Assembly: GCA_027858855.1 (NCBI GenBank)
Contig: JAQIBV010000021.1
Span: forward strand, 66,816 to 130,815
Reading direction: 5' to 3'
Source of the DNA: Spirochaetota bacterium
Lineage (GTDB): Bacteria; Spirochaetota; UBA4802; JAFGJZ01
Length of the DNA stretch: 64,000 bases
The position numbers and the translations under genes are program-made. Position 1 is the stretch's first letter. Each line of letters opens with the position of its first letter. The notes beneath the pieces were generated by a model. It worked only from the letters and a program-made list of their open reading frames with translations, was not told where the DNA came from and did no database searches. Of this stretch, positions 43,501 to 52,579 are shown piece by piece.

Positions 43501-44081
43501 CACTTTTTCGTTCTTTAAAGAAGGAGGGATACTCAGCAACAATTTTCAGAAACCGTTATAAAAGTGACGATGTCCAACTCAGTCAACTTACAAGGTACTG
43601 GAACCGTCTTTATCCCGGAGCTTCAGTTTCTAACTATATTGCATTAAACCGAACCGGACGTGGTCCTCTGCAATACAGTTACACTATATCCATTCCCAAC
43701 TTTTATAACCCTGAATCACAGTTTTTAAAGATTCCTTTAGACCCGGTTCCATTCAGCTATCTCGAGAATCATGCAGCTACATCCATGCGCTTCTCGCCAC
43801 TCTATTTTAGTAGCTCTGAAGATATCAGAACAACAACCACATACACAATTCCGGAAAACTTTTCGATTGTCTCTTTTCCCTCTGCCTTTGAAAGCACCTT
43901 CTTTAATATCTCTTTTTCTCTTCAAACCTCTGAAACAGAAGCCAATACTGTAACAATTAATAAAAACTTTTCGATAAAAAAAGAGATTATCAGCGAAAAG
44001 AATTATGACCAGTTTCGTAATAAGATCATCGAAATAGAAAAAATCAGTAAGCAACCGCTTTTACTGAAACAAAGGAACTAA
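40572..44081 (+). CDS. Giant TPR/DUF3857/transglutaminase-like exported protein (catalytic triad intact)
   Basis: A 1169-residue protein with a signal segment (MPKYPFFKNVIILILFTSFS). The N-terminal half contains a jelly-roll-like region and a long TPR-type helical repeat zone (residues about 330-550). The C-terminal half follows the DUF3857 plus transglutaminase-core order: RVRTTYRINSAKQNDSLKTI, then the transglutaminase core SFITGRTRYLGFEIGIGGIQ, RLGDCKDIALLLAAFYKRAG with Cys862, NFNHAICYVDF with His905 and FLDGTVNH with Asp919, a complete Cys-His-Asp triad. It likely acts in the periplasm on peptides or proteins. It starts directly after the CheX-like stop and is followed after two bases by a paralogue. 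Confidence 0.82.
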   Translation: MPKYPFFKNVIILILFTSFSIYATETHEELFYKELINGNRYQAREIAFNQLSEATSLVQFDAALFRITDTSLFPEENSEIAAALKKSVDNKFSSLLYKELVNDSFEATGYPLTLTASGPFFYTSSDDFFSSSRDQRNNQSRSVNTAPISIKPNNNGIVDLSHLYPVSEQSYFKISILFNAESAGYASIILGKTGFTRLNSSNDKPEIQIKTSHHFSKDQYRIPINITKGLNTLTILCASNSDYDKKLSIRIVPETTPLTFKNRWSYYYSSDSKLPTDQLNLVYLYYKQGLYGNNNIANTLLSSVNSPSLSSISSYLNFLLADNPGAKIHYSNILNSSQQSHTLLYQEALIFMEANNTERALQKINRLKEIAPHSEYTLLAELNLFLQKNWLFKAEPLIDKLFTFSPALSTQQQADIFYRKQNFSKAADRYESLAKQFPDNFTYVQNHLESLKRSVNSKLYTAALYRYSFLFPERDSLKLTLANQLLSNSHFHDSLLILSSLKNSMPNNPDMHYLLAKNYQILNKKELSKHHAFKAQSLNPSQTTYRNFYFYNYQNNEYLQAYTKGFDTDKLNEHASKLDAPVVILFQERVEKFNTNGTSLERVRTTYRINSAKQNDSLKTISFTLNSTHDTIKAFNCSLETETGSHSLTGLSRRNLSDPESRLYYDIDRWTLSLPQLPDDSLLIVDYTIEKKSGRDYSGYIGKRYYFSEHYPVLKRRIYVITPEKTPLFWNKNSTQGSLIFSKEKGSNRYLYTQEYTDAKIYESNQLPAFNRTPSITACSFESWESLFNWYAPLVHERETFSSEMEKDFSSLINDSMTDEEKIRAIYSFITGRTRYLGFEIGIGGIQPRHAHITYQSRLGDCKDIALLLAAFYKRAGFQAWMALIRTTSGGYPDLESPYIGNFNHAICYVDFKGGLFLDGTVNHADIYDLPESDRGTTTTVVKDNSFEFISTDSPLYSANRDSITTDVVLNSDGSVTLFRSLKKEGYSATIFRNRYKSDDVQLSQLTRYWNRLYPGASVSNYIALNRTGRGPLQYSYTISIPNFYNPESQFLKIPLDPVPFSYLENHAATSMRFSPLYFSSSEDIRTTTTYTIPENFSIVSFPSAFESTFFNISFSLQTSETEANTVTINKNFSIKKEIISEKNYDQFRNKIIEIEKISKQPLLLKQRN

Positions 44082-44083
44082 TA

Positions 44084-47000
44084 ATGAAATGTTTCTTTAG
44101 CATTATCACTGTTTTACTTTTTATTTACACGCAATCCCTATTTAGCATGAGTGAAGAACAGTTATCTCCATTTGTCCTAAATGGTTCTGAAACTGAGCTC
44201 TTTAACGCCCTCTCTCTTTCAATAAAAAAGAATCCTCTTTCTCCGGATTCTCTGATCCATCTTTATGACGTGTACTCACTTTCAGACACTATTAACCCCC
44301 GTTCCATATTAACTTTAACCGATCGTTTCATAGAAAACATATCAAGAAGCCATTTAACTGAAAAAAATTCCATTCTTCTTCAAGCCAATTTGCTTAAAGA
44401 AGAACTTTGTTATAATAATAGAATTTCAATTGATCGTGCAATTCCACCAGATAGTTTTTTAACAGACTGGAGAGTCTCTGATGTATACAAAACATACGGC
44501 CCCTATGACTTTTCACTTTCTTTTCCACCGGAAAATGATAACAAAGCCTTTCATAAAGTATTCAAGGGTTCGTCATTTCACGGAAAAACTGAACTATCAT
44601 CATTCTCATATCCGTCTGATGGTATTATTTACACAAAAACAACAGTGTCCTCATCTTCATCTGTTTCATTTCGTATAACTTCAAATGCCGAATATCTTCT
44701 TTTTATTAATGGTCAATTACTTATTGAAAACGTTCACGATAAAGATTATTCCGAAAAAAGAATTATTGAAACTCTTAAGCCCGGTACCTACTCGCTTACA
44801 TTTAAATTCCGCCTGAAACCAACTGCCTATTTTTCAGTACAAACCACAACAAGCAACAATATTCCGATCACACTATCTTATAGTTCCGGGACTCCTTCAC
44901 TTGCTACAGAATTTAAAGAAGTATACGATTACCCCTATAACAGATATTTAACAGATGGTTCACCTGCATCACTGGCAAAAGCAGGATGGCTTTTAGCTGA
45001 TATGAAAGACAAAAGAGGATTAATCTATTTAAAGCAGTCACTCAATTCTAAATATACTCTTCTTAACGATATCATCGTAGCAACAACACTCATTAATCAG
45101 TTTGAACGTCAGGATTGGAGACACAAAGAGGGTTACAGCCGCATTAAAAAATTATGGGACAAACATCCAGATCTTCCCGTTTTACAGCTATGGAAATCAT
45201 CATATCTTTACTCACAACGTAACTACTCTGAGGCTCTCACACTACTTAACAGCAAGCAGCCAGACTCCTACTTTGCAGCTTCACTTCTAAAACTACAGCT
45301 TTACCGTAAAACTGCAGACCACTTTAAGTTCAGGGGATTGGCAGAAGATCTTCTAGATAAGGCTCCACACTCAAAAAAACTTCACAGTATTTATCTGGAT
45401 TATCTTTATACTGAACAGAAAGATCTCTTTATAACCGAAGCAGAAAAATACCTAGAAATAAGACGCGATGAGGATATTCAACAGAAACTTATTTCTATTT
45501 ATAAAGGTTCAGATTCTGAAAAGGCTGCAGATTTGTTAAGGGAAGATCTCTTACAAAAAAAACACAATGCGCTTGTACAGAGCGCCTCTATCATGATAAA
45601 TAATGAAAACTATTCAGAGGCTTCCACCTTGTTACTTTCTTTTGCTCCATTTAACAACTCGCCCTCTGTTTTTTATCTTTTAGGTCTAGCCGCCTTAAAA
45701 CAGGGAGGTACCCCCGATCCCTACTTTAATATGATTGAGTATAATTATCCTGAAGACCCTTTTATCAGAGAATTCTATTCTTTTCATCAAAGGGCTACAT
45801 TATCTGATCTTTCATATCTTCGTAATACAAAAAAAAGCGAAGCTATTCTTAAGCAGTTCTTTAATAATGAGGGACCATGTTCTGTTTACCCCCGAAAAGA
45901 GCACATTATAAAAATTTATGGAAATGGTTCAGCTACACTGCTTTCTGACGAACTGATTTATATCACATCAAATAACCAGATACGAACATATGGCGAATAT
46001 AAGATTCCTTTTAATAAAGGCGCATCAATAATTACCGCACGTGTTTACAATCGGAATGGAAGCTATACCGATTCCGTACAACTTCACTCTATAGGCAATG
46101 CTCAGTATATAACCATAAACAATCTGAAAAAAGACACGCTGCTGCATATTGTTTATCAAAATGACCTGCCTACTGATTTATACAAATCATCTCTTTTTGA
46201 GTACACGTCAGACTCTCTTATGACTTACGACCACTCTCTTGATGAATTTGAAATTACAATACTCTATCCCCAAACCGATTCTCTTAATTTTTATGCAAAC
46301 TATCCGGGTGCCATACAAAAAGAGTTATCTGGCAAATATAAATCACTAAATTATATTTCTACAAACATAGAGAAAATAAGCTACGAACCCTACTCCGGCT
46401 ACCATACCGGTACTCCATTAAGATATGCTGTTTCGACGTTGAAAGATGATGACGACCTTTTTTCGTGGTATCGCGGATTTTTTCCGGAACCGTCCACCTT
46501 TCACCGAAATTTAGGTTATGATCATTCATCCAGGGAAAATCTTGTCACAAGCATCTACAATGATATAATTGCAAATTTTACTATTGAAGGTTCATTACGC
46601 TTTTACCCTCAAAATCCGGCAGATACATTCTATAACAAAAAAGGTACTTCCGAAGACCTCGTATTTCTCTGTCGAGCACTTCTGTTTCACTACGGTATTC
46701 ACTCATACCCTGTTCTAATTGAAAAACAGACAAACAAACTGAAACCTCTGCAAAAAAGTTCTTTCAGTGATGTTGTTCTTTATATTCCAAATTTAGAATC
46801 ACCTAAATGGCTAGATTTTTCTGCAAACTTTCTAAAACCGGGCAGCCTGACAGCTACTAACTATCTTTCAACCGGCTACATTCTAAAAGAGCAATCAGTT
46901 GAAAAAACTTTTATTAGTACTAATAAAATGTCATATATAGCTCCAAAACAGGTTAATAAGTGGAAAATTGATTTATCATCAGAGGGAGATAACTTCTCCG

Positions 47001-47575
47001 TTACATCTACTTATCACGGCGAGGAAGAGACTATTCGAAAATATTTTAAGGATTCCCGCTATACAGAATATTACATTACTCAAATATATGATTCTTTACA
47101 AAATCACCTGATAATAAACTCTTTCTCTATCGATGATCCATTAAATTTAATGGATCCCTTCTCTATAAAAAGCAAGGGGCTTATTTTGGGCTACTCAACT
47201 ATTTTCAAAGACGCACTTATTATAGAACCCTATATTTCTCAAAACAGGGCTATCTCATTTATCAATTCGGCGGAAAGAAAATCTGATTTACATATTCCCT
47301 ATTCAATAAATCAGAAGGATATTTATATCATAACACTGCCTGACGACTTCAAACAGAGTAAAATATCTTTCAGCAATAAAACAACTTTTAAAAATAGCTC
47401 TTTCCGCTTTTCAGCTGAAAAAATGGACGGGTCTTTAAAATTATTGTGTACAGAAGAGGTTCTAATCCCGAAGCAAGTAGTTTCTAAAGATGATTACAAT
47501 CAGTTCAAAGAGTTTGTATCAAGAAGTAATACTATTAAGAACAGATCATTTATTTTTACCAGGGATAAACCGTAA
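44084..47575 (+). CDS. Paralogue of the preceding DUF3857/transglutaminase-like protein, triad lost
   Basis: A 1163-residue exported protein (signal MKCFFSIITVLLFIYTQSLF) with the same layout and nearly the same length as its upstream neighbour: jelly-roll-like region, TPR-like helices, DUF3857-like region (YGNGSATLLSDELIYITSNN), then a transglutaminase-like core. In that core the Cys position reads GTSEDLVFL (Ser856 at the Cys position), the His position reads FSDVVLYI (Asp896), and only the Asp is kept (WLDFSAN, Asp911). It should therefore be catalytically dead and may bind substrate or pair with the active paralogue. AAAGGA precedes the ATG. The HD-domain gene starts on its stop codon. 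Confidence 0.78.
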   Translation: MKCFFSIITVLLFIYTQSLFSMSEEQLSPFVLNGSETELFNALSLSIKKNPLSPDSLIHLYDVYSLSDTINPRSILTLTDRFIENISRSHLTEKNSILLQANLLKEELCYNNRISIDRAIPPDSFLTDWRVSDVYKTYGPYDFSLSFPPENDNKAFHKVFKGSSFHGKTELSSFSYPSDGIIYTKTTVSSSSSVSFRITSNAEYLLFINGQLLIENVHDKDYSEKRIIETLKPGTYSLTFKFRLKPTAYFSVQTTTSNNIPITLSYSSGTPSLATEFKEVYDYPYNRYLTDGSPASLAKAGWLLADMKDKRGLIYLKQSLNSKYTLLNDIIVATTLINQFERQDWRHKEGYSRIKKLWDKHPDLPVLQLWKSSYLYSQRNYSEALTLLNSKQPDSYFAASLLKLQLYRKTADHFKFRGLAEDLLDKAPHSKKLHSIYLDYLYTEQKDLFITEAEKYLEIRRDEDIQQKLISIYKGSDSEKAADLLREDLLQKKHNALVQSASIMINNENYSEASTLLLSFAPFNNSPSVFYLLGLAALKQGGTPDPYFNMIEYNYPEDPFIREFYSFHQRATLSDLSYLRNTKKSEAILKQFFNNEGPCSVYPRKEHIIKIYGNGSATLLSDELIYITSNNQIRTYGEYKIPFNKGASIITARVYNRNGSYTDSVQLHSIGNAQYITINNLKKDTLLHIVYQNDLPTDLYKSSLFEYTSDSLMTYDHSLDEFEITILYPQTDSLNFYANYPGAIQKELSGKYKSLNYISTNIEKISYEPYSGYHTGTPLRYAVSTLKDDDDLFSWYRGFFPEPSTFHRNLGYDHSSRENLVTSIYNDIIANFTIEGSLRFYPQNPADTFYNKKGTSEDLVFLCRALLFHYGIHSYPVLIEKQTNKLKPLQKSSFSDVVLYIPNLESPKWLDFSANFLKPGSLTATNYLSTGYILKEQSVEKTFISTNKMSYIAPKQVNKWKIDLSSEGDNFSVTSTYHGEEETIRKYFKDSRYTEYYITQIYDSLQNHLIINSFSIDDPLNLMDPFSIKSKGLILGYSTIFKDALIIEPYISQNRAISFINSAERKSDLHIPYSINQKDIYIITLPDDFKQSKISFSNKTTFKNSSFRFSAEKMDGSLKLLCTEEVLIPKQVVSKDDYNQFKEFVSRSNTIKNRSFIFTRDKP

Positions 47576-48363
47576 TGAATAATAAAGATTTTGAAAATCT
47601 TACTAACAAGTTTAATAACTATATCAGTTCTTATTTTGGCAGGGATGCTGACACGGACTATTACCTCAATTTAAAAAAAGAGCACACCTTCAATGTTTTA
47701 CTTCATGCTAAAAGAATTTCAGAGGCTTTTGAGTCATCGTCTTCTCTACACGAATTGGTTCCTTATGCAGCTCTTTTACACGATATAGGCCGCTTTCCTC
47801 AATATTTTAACTACAAGACTTTCTGTGATGCCGATTCTGAAGACCACGGATTACTATCCTGCAAAATCGTCGAAAATGAAAAGCTGCTCACTTTTAGCAA
47901 TGAAGACCATCAAAAAGCTGTTTTACACGCAATTCTATACCATAATAAAATGGAGTATCCCGTTTCAAACTATCTAGAAAATACACTTCTGAACGCTGTA
48001 CGTGATGCTGACAAACTTGATATTTTCCGAGTAGCCTGTGAACATCTGGATCCAGATAAAACCCGTTCTCTTAATACGCATCTTCCTGATACAGGAATAG
48101 TGGACCCAGAACTAGTTAAATTGCTTCTTCAAGGCAAACAGATCTGTTACACAAAAAGAAAAAGCTACGACGACATGAAAATTACCATGCTTAACTGGAT
48201 TCAGGATCTGAATTTTCCTTATTCATTCGAACATGTAAAGACAATGAATTATATAAATATAATCAGCAAGTCTATAAAAGGGAAATTTAAATATAGTGAA
48301 GTTTCTGACTATCTGAATGGCTTAGTTGAGCGAGGTTCAAAAGGTGTAGTCAGCGTGTTGTAA
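47575..48363 (+). CDS. HD-domain phosphohydrolase
   Basis: A 262-residue protein with an HD metal-binding core: EHTFNVLLHAKRI (first His), YAALLHDIGRFPQYFNY (His-Asp doublet), EDHGLLSCKIVENEKLL, HAILYHNKMEYPVS, and VRDADKLDIFRVACEH (final Asp). This order is that of HD hydrolases acting on nucleotides or other phosphates; the substrate is not evident. The start shares one base with the preceding stop (TAATG), so it belongs to the same operon as the two giant proteins. Its 3' end overlaps the convergent acylphosphatase gene by 27 bases. Confidence 0.85.
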   Translation: MNNKDFENLTNKFNNYISSYFGRDADTDYYLNLKKEHTFNVLLHAKRISEAFESSSSLHELVPYAALLHDIGRFPQYFNYKTFCDADSEDHGLLSCKIVENEKLLTFSNEDHQKAVLHAILYHNKMEYPVSNYLENTLLNAVRDADKLDIFRVACEHLDPDKTRSLNTHLPDTGIVDPELVKLLLQGKQICYTKRKSYDDMKITMLNWIQDLNFPYSFEHVKTMNYINIISKSIKGKFKYSEVSDYLNGLVERGSKGVVSVL

Positions 48364-48624
48364 ACGCAAAGATTGGGAAGAAGTTTTTTCTAATCTGATA
48401 CCAGTTATTGTACCAAAAAAATTAAACCCAAAACGATTATTTTTCAGGTTATTTTTAAATGTCAGAGCTTCTGATTCATCATTACACTCTATTATTACCT
48501 GAACCGTGCCATCCGATAAATTAGAGACTGTTCCTTTCAGTTTCATTTTACGTGCTACCTGTGAACAATAATACCGACACCCTACTCGCTGCACACGCCC
48601 CTGCAGTATTAAACAGACTAACAC
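48337..48624 (-). CDS. acyP: Acylphosphatase
   Basis: A 95-residue acylphosphatase-fold protein; family members hydrolyse acyl phosphates such as carbamoyl or acetyl phosphate. The active-site loop ILQGRVQRVGCRYYCSQVAR keeps the phosphate-binding Arg, and VSNLSDGTVQVIIECND keeps the catalytic Asn. Odd points: the usual Gly of GxVQGVGFR is Arg (VQRVG) and the usual Phe is Cys. The start is GTG with a purine-rich AAAGGGG-TAGAG upstream. It is two bases after the RsbW-like gene and likely co-transcribed with it. Confidence 0.85.
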   Translation of the reverse strand: MLVCLILQGRVQRVGCRYYCSQVARKMKLKGTVSNLSDGTVQVIIECNDESEALTFKNNLKNNRFGFNFFGTITGIRLEKTSSQSLRLQHADYTF

Positions 48625-48626
48625 CT

Positions 48627-49271
48627 CTACCCCTTTGTATTGTTCAAATAGTTATTTACTATTTTTTCATGAAGAGGAATATAAAGATGAGCATTGGTTA
48701 TTCCATTTGCAGAAGTTATTTTTAAATGATTTTCATCAAGACCGAAACTTTTAAGCACTAACAAAATAAAAAGAATACCAAGACCACCACCCTCTTTATT
48801 CGGATCACTTTCAACTTCACAAAAATATTCCGTCAGATTATTATATGTATTAGCAAACTCTCTTTTTTTTCTGATGTTCTCTTTTTCGACTTCCGTTATT
48901 TCGGCAGGATTAATCACATTAACATTTAAACAATCGTCATTTAACTGTAATTCAATTTTAGCTGTAACCCCGTTTTCCTGAGCCAAGGCTACCAGATAAT
49001 CTATGCGATTTGTGGCCATTTCAAGTTTAAAAAGCTGCAGTGCCTTATGATAAGGAATTACCTCTAAGGCATTATTAACTGGTGCATACTTTTCAAAATA
49101 GAGATTCTTGAAATTTGCTTTTAACGCATTTACCAGAAGCTCATTTATGCAGGTAAAAACGGGCATAATTATATCAGTACAGTTTTTCTGCTTCAAAATC
49201 AGAGAGAGTTTTTCCAGAATCTCCTCTTTTGTTGTTTCACTATTTTCATAAGTTTCGAAGCAGTATTTCAT
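48627..49271 (-). CDS. HATPase-domain protein (RsbW/anti-sigma-kinase-like)
   Basis: A 214-residue GHKL-type ATPase. The N box reads VFTCINELLVNALKANFKNL, and the later glycine-rich lid reads KEGGGLGILFILLVLKSFGL. It lacks a His phosphoacceptor domain, so it resembles stand-alone anti-sigma-factor kinases more than sensor kinases. An inserted helical region (residues about 60-100) separates N box and G1. Such proteins pair with SpoIIE phosphatases and STAS proteins, examples of which occur at 38.2 and 63.4 kb and 5.2 kb. ATG 49271 is chosen for the AGAGG site upstream; a TTG at 49289 is in frame. Confidence 0.7.
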   Translation of the reverse strand: MKYCFETYENSETTKEEILEKLSLILKQKNCTDIIMPVFTCINELLVNALKANFKNLYFEKYAPVNNALEVIPYHKALQLFKLEMATNRIDYLVALAQENGVTAKIELQLNDDCLNVNVINPAEITEVEKENIRKKREFANTYNNLTEYFCEVESDPNKEGGGLGILFILLVLKSFGLDENHLKITSANGITNAHLYIPLHEKIVNNYLNNTKG

Positions 49272-49307
49272 TTTCCTCTTCTTTTCCAATAATTTATGCT
49301 GAATACA

Positions 49308-49339
49308 GACACTAGTGTCACAGACAATGTGTCACAGAC
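49308..49339. repeat. 12-bp palindrome plus direct repeats between nadB and the HATPase gene
   Basis: GACACTAGTGTC (49308-49319) is a perfect palindrome. It merges with two direct copies of TGTCACAGAC (49316-49325 and 49330-49339) at a 14-base period. They lie 45-70 bases upstream of the HATPase-like gene and could form an operator. Confidence 0.45.
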
Positions 49340-49346
49340 TATAATA

Positions 49347-51026
49347 TCATTTTAAGTCTTGCTCAAAGTCTACATTTTCCACTTTTTTAAGCTCTATTTT
49401 TCCAAGATTATTCTGAAATATCGCCTTAGCGTAGTTATCATCTAATTCTGGGTAATCAGTATTATAATGTAAACCCCTGCTCTCTTTCCGTGTCGTTGCA
49501 CCATTTATAATTAATCGAGCTATAGTAACAAGATTTCTCAGTTCTACCAAACGGCGCCATACTCGCCGTCTTTTATAATAATCAATAATTTCTTCTTCTA
49601 AAAAATTAATGCGGCGAAGTGCTCGTTCCAGACGTAAGTTTGAGCGTACTATACCCACGTAATCCCACATTGTTCTCTGAATCTCTTCAACATTATGCTG
49701 AATCAATACCCACTCTTCAAGGTCAAAAGTTCCCTCTTTATTCCAGCGGGGAAACTCCGGTAACTCATTTTTACGATCACTTTTAGCTGTTTTTGAATGC
49801 TCTGCTGCCCGGTAGGAAAAAACTAAAGCTTCTAACAGAGAATTACTGGCTAAACGATTCGCTCCATGTACTCCAGTACATGCCGATTCTCCTGAAGCAT
49901 ACAGATTTTTGATTGAAGTCCTTCCATACAAATCAGTTACTACCCCACCGCACAAATAGTGAGCCGCCGGTACTACAGGAATAGGCTCTTTAGTTATATC
50001 GATCCCTCTCTCAAGACATCCCTTAAAAATATTTGGAAACCGCTCTTTAATAAAGGAACTTTCCTTAAATGATATATCCAGAAAAACACACTCTTTTCCA
50101 CTTTTCTTTAGCTCTTTATCAATTGCGCGGGCAACAATATCCCTAGGTGCAAGCTCCTCAAGTTCGTGCACGCCTTTCATGAACCGTTCTCCTTGATGGT
50201 TAATCAAAACTGCACCTTCTCCACGTACGGCTTCACTTACCAGAAGTGCAATTCCAGTACGGTCATTTCGATCATAAAAAGAGGTCGGATGAAACTGCAT
50301 AAACTCCATATCAGCAATTTCAGCACCAGCTCGAAATGCCATAGCAATACCATCACCGGTGGCGATGTACGGGTTGGTTGTATGTAAATAGACACTACCA
50401 ACACCTCCCGATGCTATTAGAGTATTATGGGAAAGAAAAGTATGAACATCACCGGTTTCATTTTCAAGCACATAGGCCCCATAGCAGGTTCGTATCCCAG
50501 AGTCTTTATCTTGTCCAAGTTGATGTTCTGTTAATAAATCAATAGCTGTATAGTCTTCAAAAAATGTAATTGCGTCTATTGATGATATTTTATCAATAAG
50601 TGCTCGTTCAACTTCCTGGCCAGTATAATCCTTAGCATGAACTATTCTATTTTTAGAGTGACCACCCTCTCGTCCTAACTCAAGCTGTCTATTACCCTTC
50701 TCATCTTCTTCAAACGAAAAGTTAACACCCCACGAGATCAGTTCATTAATCCTCTCAGGACCATTTTTAACAAGAATATTCACAGCCTCAGGATTACAAT
50801 GAGTTACTCCCGCTTTAAATGTGTCTTCAATATGAAGTTCAACAGAGTCATTGCTTGAAAGCACAGAAGCAATACCACCCTGAGCATAATTGGTATTTGA
50901 AACATAATTTTTTTTCTTCGTAACAATAGTCACAGTACCATAAGCCGCAGCATGAATTGCAAAAGATAGTCCGGCTATACCTGTTCCAACAACAAGATAA
51001 TCTGATTTATGTTCGTAACTTTTCAT
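49347..51026 (-). CDS. nadB: L-aspartate oxidase
   Basis: A 559-residue flavoenzyme that oxidises L-aspartate to iminoaspartate in NAD synthesis, using oxygen or, in anaerobes, fumarate. It has FAD loop VVGTGIAGLSFAIHAAAYG, the NadB-type NYAQGGIASVLSSND, the active-site segments LGREGGHSKNRIVHAKDYTG and EFMQFHPTSFY, HYLCGGVVTDLYGRTSIKNL, SGESACTGVHGANRLASNSL and a C-terminal helical domain with RRVWRRLVELRNLV. Other nad genes are absent from the window. It overlaps the tatD gene by 20 bases and is probably co-transcribed with it. Confidence 0.94.
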   Translation of the reverse strand: MKSYEHKSDYLVVGTGIAGLSFAIHAAAYGTVTIVTKKKNYVSNTNYAQGGIASVLSSNDSVELHIEDTFKAGVTHCNPEAVNILVKNGPERINELISWGVNFSFEEDEKGNRQLELGREGGHSKNRIVHAKDYTGQEVERALIDKISSIDAITFFEDYTAIDLLTEHQLGQDKDSGIRTCYGAYVLENETGDVHTFLSHNTLIASGGVGSVYLHTTNPYIATGDGIAMAFRAGAEIADMEFMQFHPTSFYDRNDRTGIALLVSEAVRGEGAVLINHQGERFMKGVHELEELAPRDIVARAIDKELKKSGKECVFLDISFKESSFIKERFPNIFKGCLERGIDITKEPIPVVPAAHYLCGGVVTDLYGRTSIKNLYASGESACTGVHGANRLASNSLLEALVFSYRAAEHSKTAKSDRKNELPEFPRWNKEGTFDLEEWVLIQHNVEEIQRTMWDYVGIVRSNLRLERALRRINFLEEEIIDYYKRRRVWRRLVELRNLVTIARLIINGATTRKESRGLHYNTDYPELDDNYAKAIFQNNLGKIELKKVENVDFEQDLK

Positions 51027-51801
51027 TGTTAACCTTCACTGGAGAAACCGCTTCAAAATTGTTAATTATTATTTTTTGCAATTGTGTAATTTCTATATCC
51101 TTATGTAATGAAACAAATTCATAAACATGTCTAACGTAATCTGGACGATTTGTAGTACCTCGAAATGGAACCGGAGTCAAATAAGGACAGTCAGTCTCCA
51201 GCAGTAACCTCTCAAAAGGCACATATAAAAGTGATTCCTGCAGCATTGTAGCTTTCTTAAAAGTTACATTTCCTGCAAACGAAATTAGTGCACCAAAATC
51301 AAGAAATGCAGCAGCTGTATCTTTATCTCCGGAAAAACAGTGGATTATTACATTAGTATAACCACAGTTTCTTAATATTGCAAGAGTATCCTCGTGTGCA
51401 TCCCGATTATGAATTATTACAGGTAAATTATATTGCCGCGCTAAATCAAGCTGATACTCAAAAAGTATTCTTTGTGATTCTTTGCTATGCTCCATCCAGT
51501 GATAATCAAGACCAGTCTCTCCGATACCGAAAAGTTTCTCCTTTTTTTGGATACAATCAGCAACAAATTGTGTTAAATAATTAAGATCCTGATCTGAAAA
51601 AGGGGACGAGGGGTGTATTCCGGCAGAAAAAAGAATATTGTCATATTTGTAACTAAATTCACGGGCCCACTCAAATGTATCTGCCTCTGTTGCAACATGA
51701 ACGGAACAATAGAGACTTTCTGCCACACTATTCATTAACTCATTTTCTGAAATTCCTTTTTCAAAACAACTATCATAATGTGCGTGTGAATCAATATACA
51801 C
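51007..51801 (-). CDS. tatD: TatD-family metal-dependent deoxyribonuclease
   Basis: A 264-residue TIM-barrel hydrolase. Motifs: YIDSHAHYDSCFEKG (metal His pair), FGIGETGLDYHWMEHSKESQ, LPVIIHNRDAHEDTLAIL, VIIHCFSGDKDTAAAFLDFG and LLETDCPYLTPVPFRGTTNRP. TatD enzymes degrade DNA with 3'-5' exonuclease activity. Length is typical. The start is a GTG preceded by AAAGGAG; the overlapping ATG two codons upstream leads to an early stop in its frame. It diverges from coaE across 190 bases. Confidence 0.92.
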   Translation of the reverse strand: MYIDSHAHYDSCFEKGISENELMNSVAESLYCSVHVATEADTFEWAREFSYKYDNILFSAGIHPSSPFSDQDLNYLTQFVADCIQKKEKLFGIGETGLDYHWMEHSKESQRILFEYQLDLARQYNLPVIIHNRDAHEDTLAILRNCGYTNVIIHCFSGDKDTAAAFLDFGALISFAGNVTFKKATMLQESLLYVPFERLLLETDCPYLTPVPFRGTTNRPDYVRHVYEFVSLHKDIEITQLQKIIINNFEAVSPVKVNNEKLRT

Positions 51802-51991
51802 TCATCTCTCCTTTCTTAACTTTTTTATAACTTGAAACTTAGAAATATAGTTATCAGAGATTACCAATCATGTTTACACTAACTATTTTAGAAAGCATGA
51901 TTCAATAACAATAGCAGAAAATGAGAAAAAAATCACTCAGATTTTTAAAATCTACCGATTTACTAATATAGATGAGCAAAGAGGAGACATT

Positions 51992-52579
51992 ATGAGAGTC
52001 GCAATTACAGGAAACTACGCCTCTGGAAAGAGTACAGTCAGTATTTTCTTTGAAGAACTTGGAGCTGTAATTTTAGACACTGATAAGATAGCCCGTGAAG
52101 TTGTCTTACCCGGACAGAGGGCGTTCAATAAAATAATTGATCATTTTGGAAAAAAAGTTTTGTCTGAAGATATGACTATCAACCGTGCAAAACTGGCATC
52201 TATTGTTTTTTCAGATAAAAATGAACTTCAGGTCCTCAATTCTATTACCCATCCGGAAATACACAAACTTACAATGAAACGTTCTTTAAACAAAAAAAAT
52301 ATCTATTTAATAAACGTTCCACTTCTTTTTGAAACCAATTTTAAGGATATGATGGACAAAGTCATTATCGTTACCGCACCGGTTGAGGCTCTTATAGAAA
52401 GGGGAAAATTGAGAGACAAAATTTCTAAAGAAGAGATTGATATGCGCCTAAAAAGCCAAATTTCTTTTAATAAATATCTGAAACAGGCCGATTATATTAT
52501 TGATAACAGTAATTCGATAAATAATACAAAGGAACAGGTATTAAATATATGGAACAATATGGTCACGGACATGAAGTAA
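51992..52579 (+). CDS. coaE: Dephospho-CoA kinase
   Basis: A 195-residue P-loop kinase catalysing the last step of coenzyme A synthesis (phosphorylation of the 3'-OH of dephospho-CoA). Motifs: AITGNYASGKSTVSIFFEEL (P-loop GNYASGKS), VILDTDKIAREVV, LNSITHPEIHKL, LINVPLLFETNFKDMMDKVI and RLKSQISFNKYLKQADYIID. Length is normal. GAGGAG precedes the ATG. Its end overlaps the SPOR protein gene by 31 bases. Confidence 0.95.
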   Translation: MRVAITGNYASGKSTVSIFFEELGAVILDTDKIAREVVLPGQRAFNKIIDHFGKKVLSEDMTINRAKLASIVFSDKNELQVLNSITHPEIHKLTMKRSLNKKNIYLINVPLLFETNFKDMMDKVIIVTAPVEALIERGKLRDKISKEEIDMRLKSQISFNKYLKQADYIIDNSNSINNTKEQVLNIWNNMVTDMK

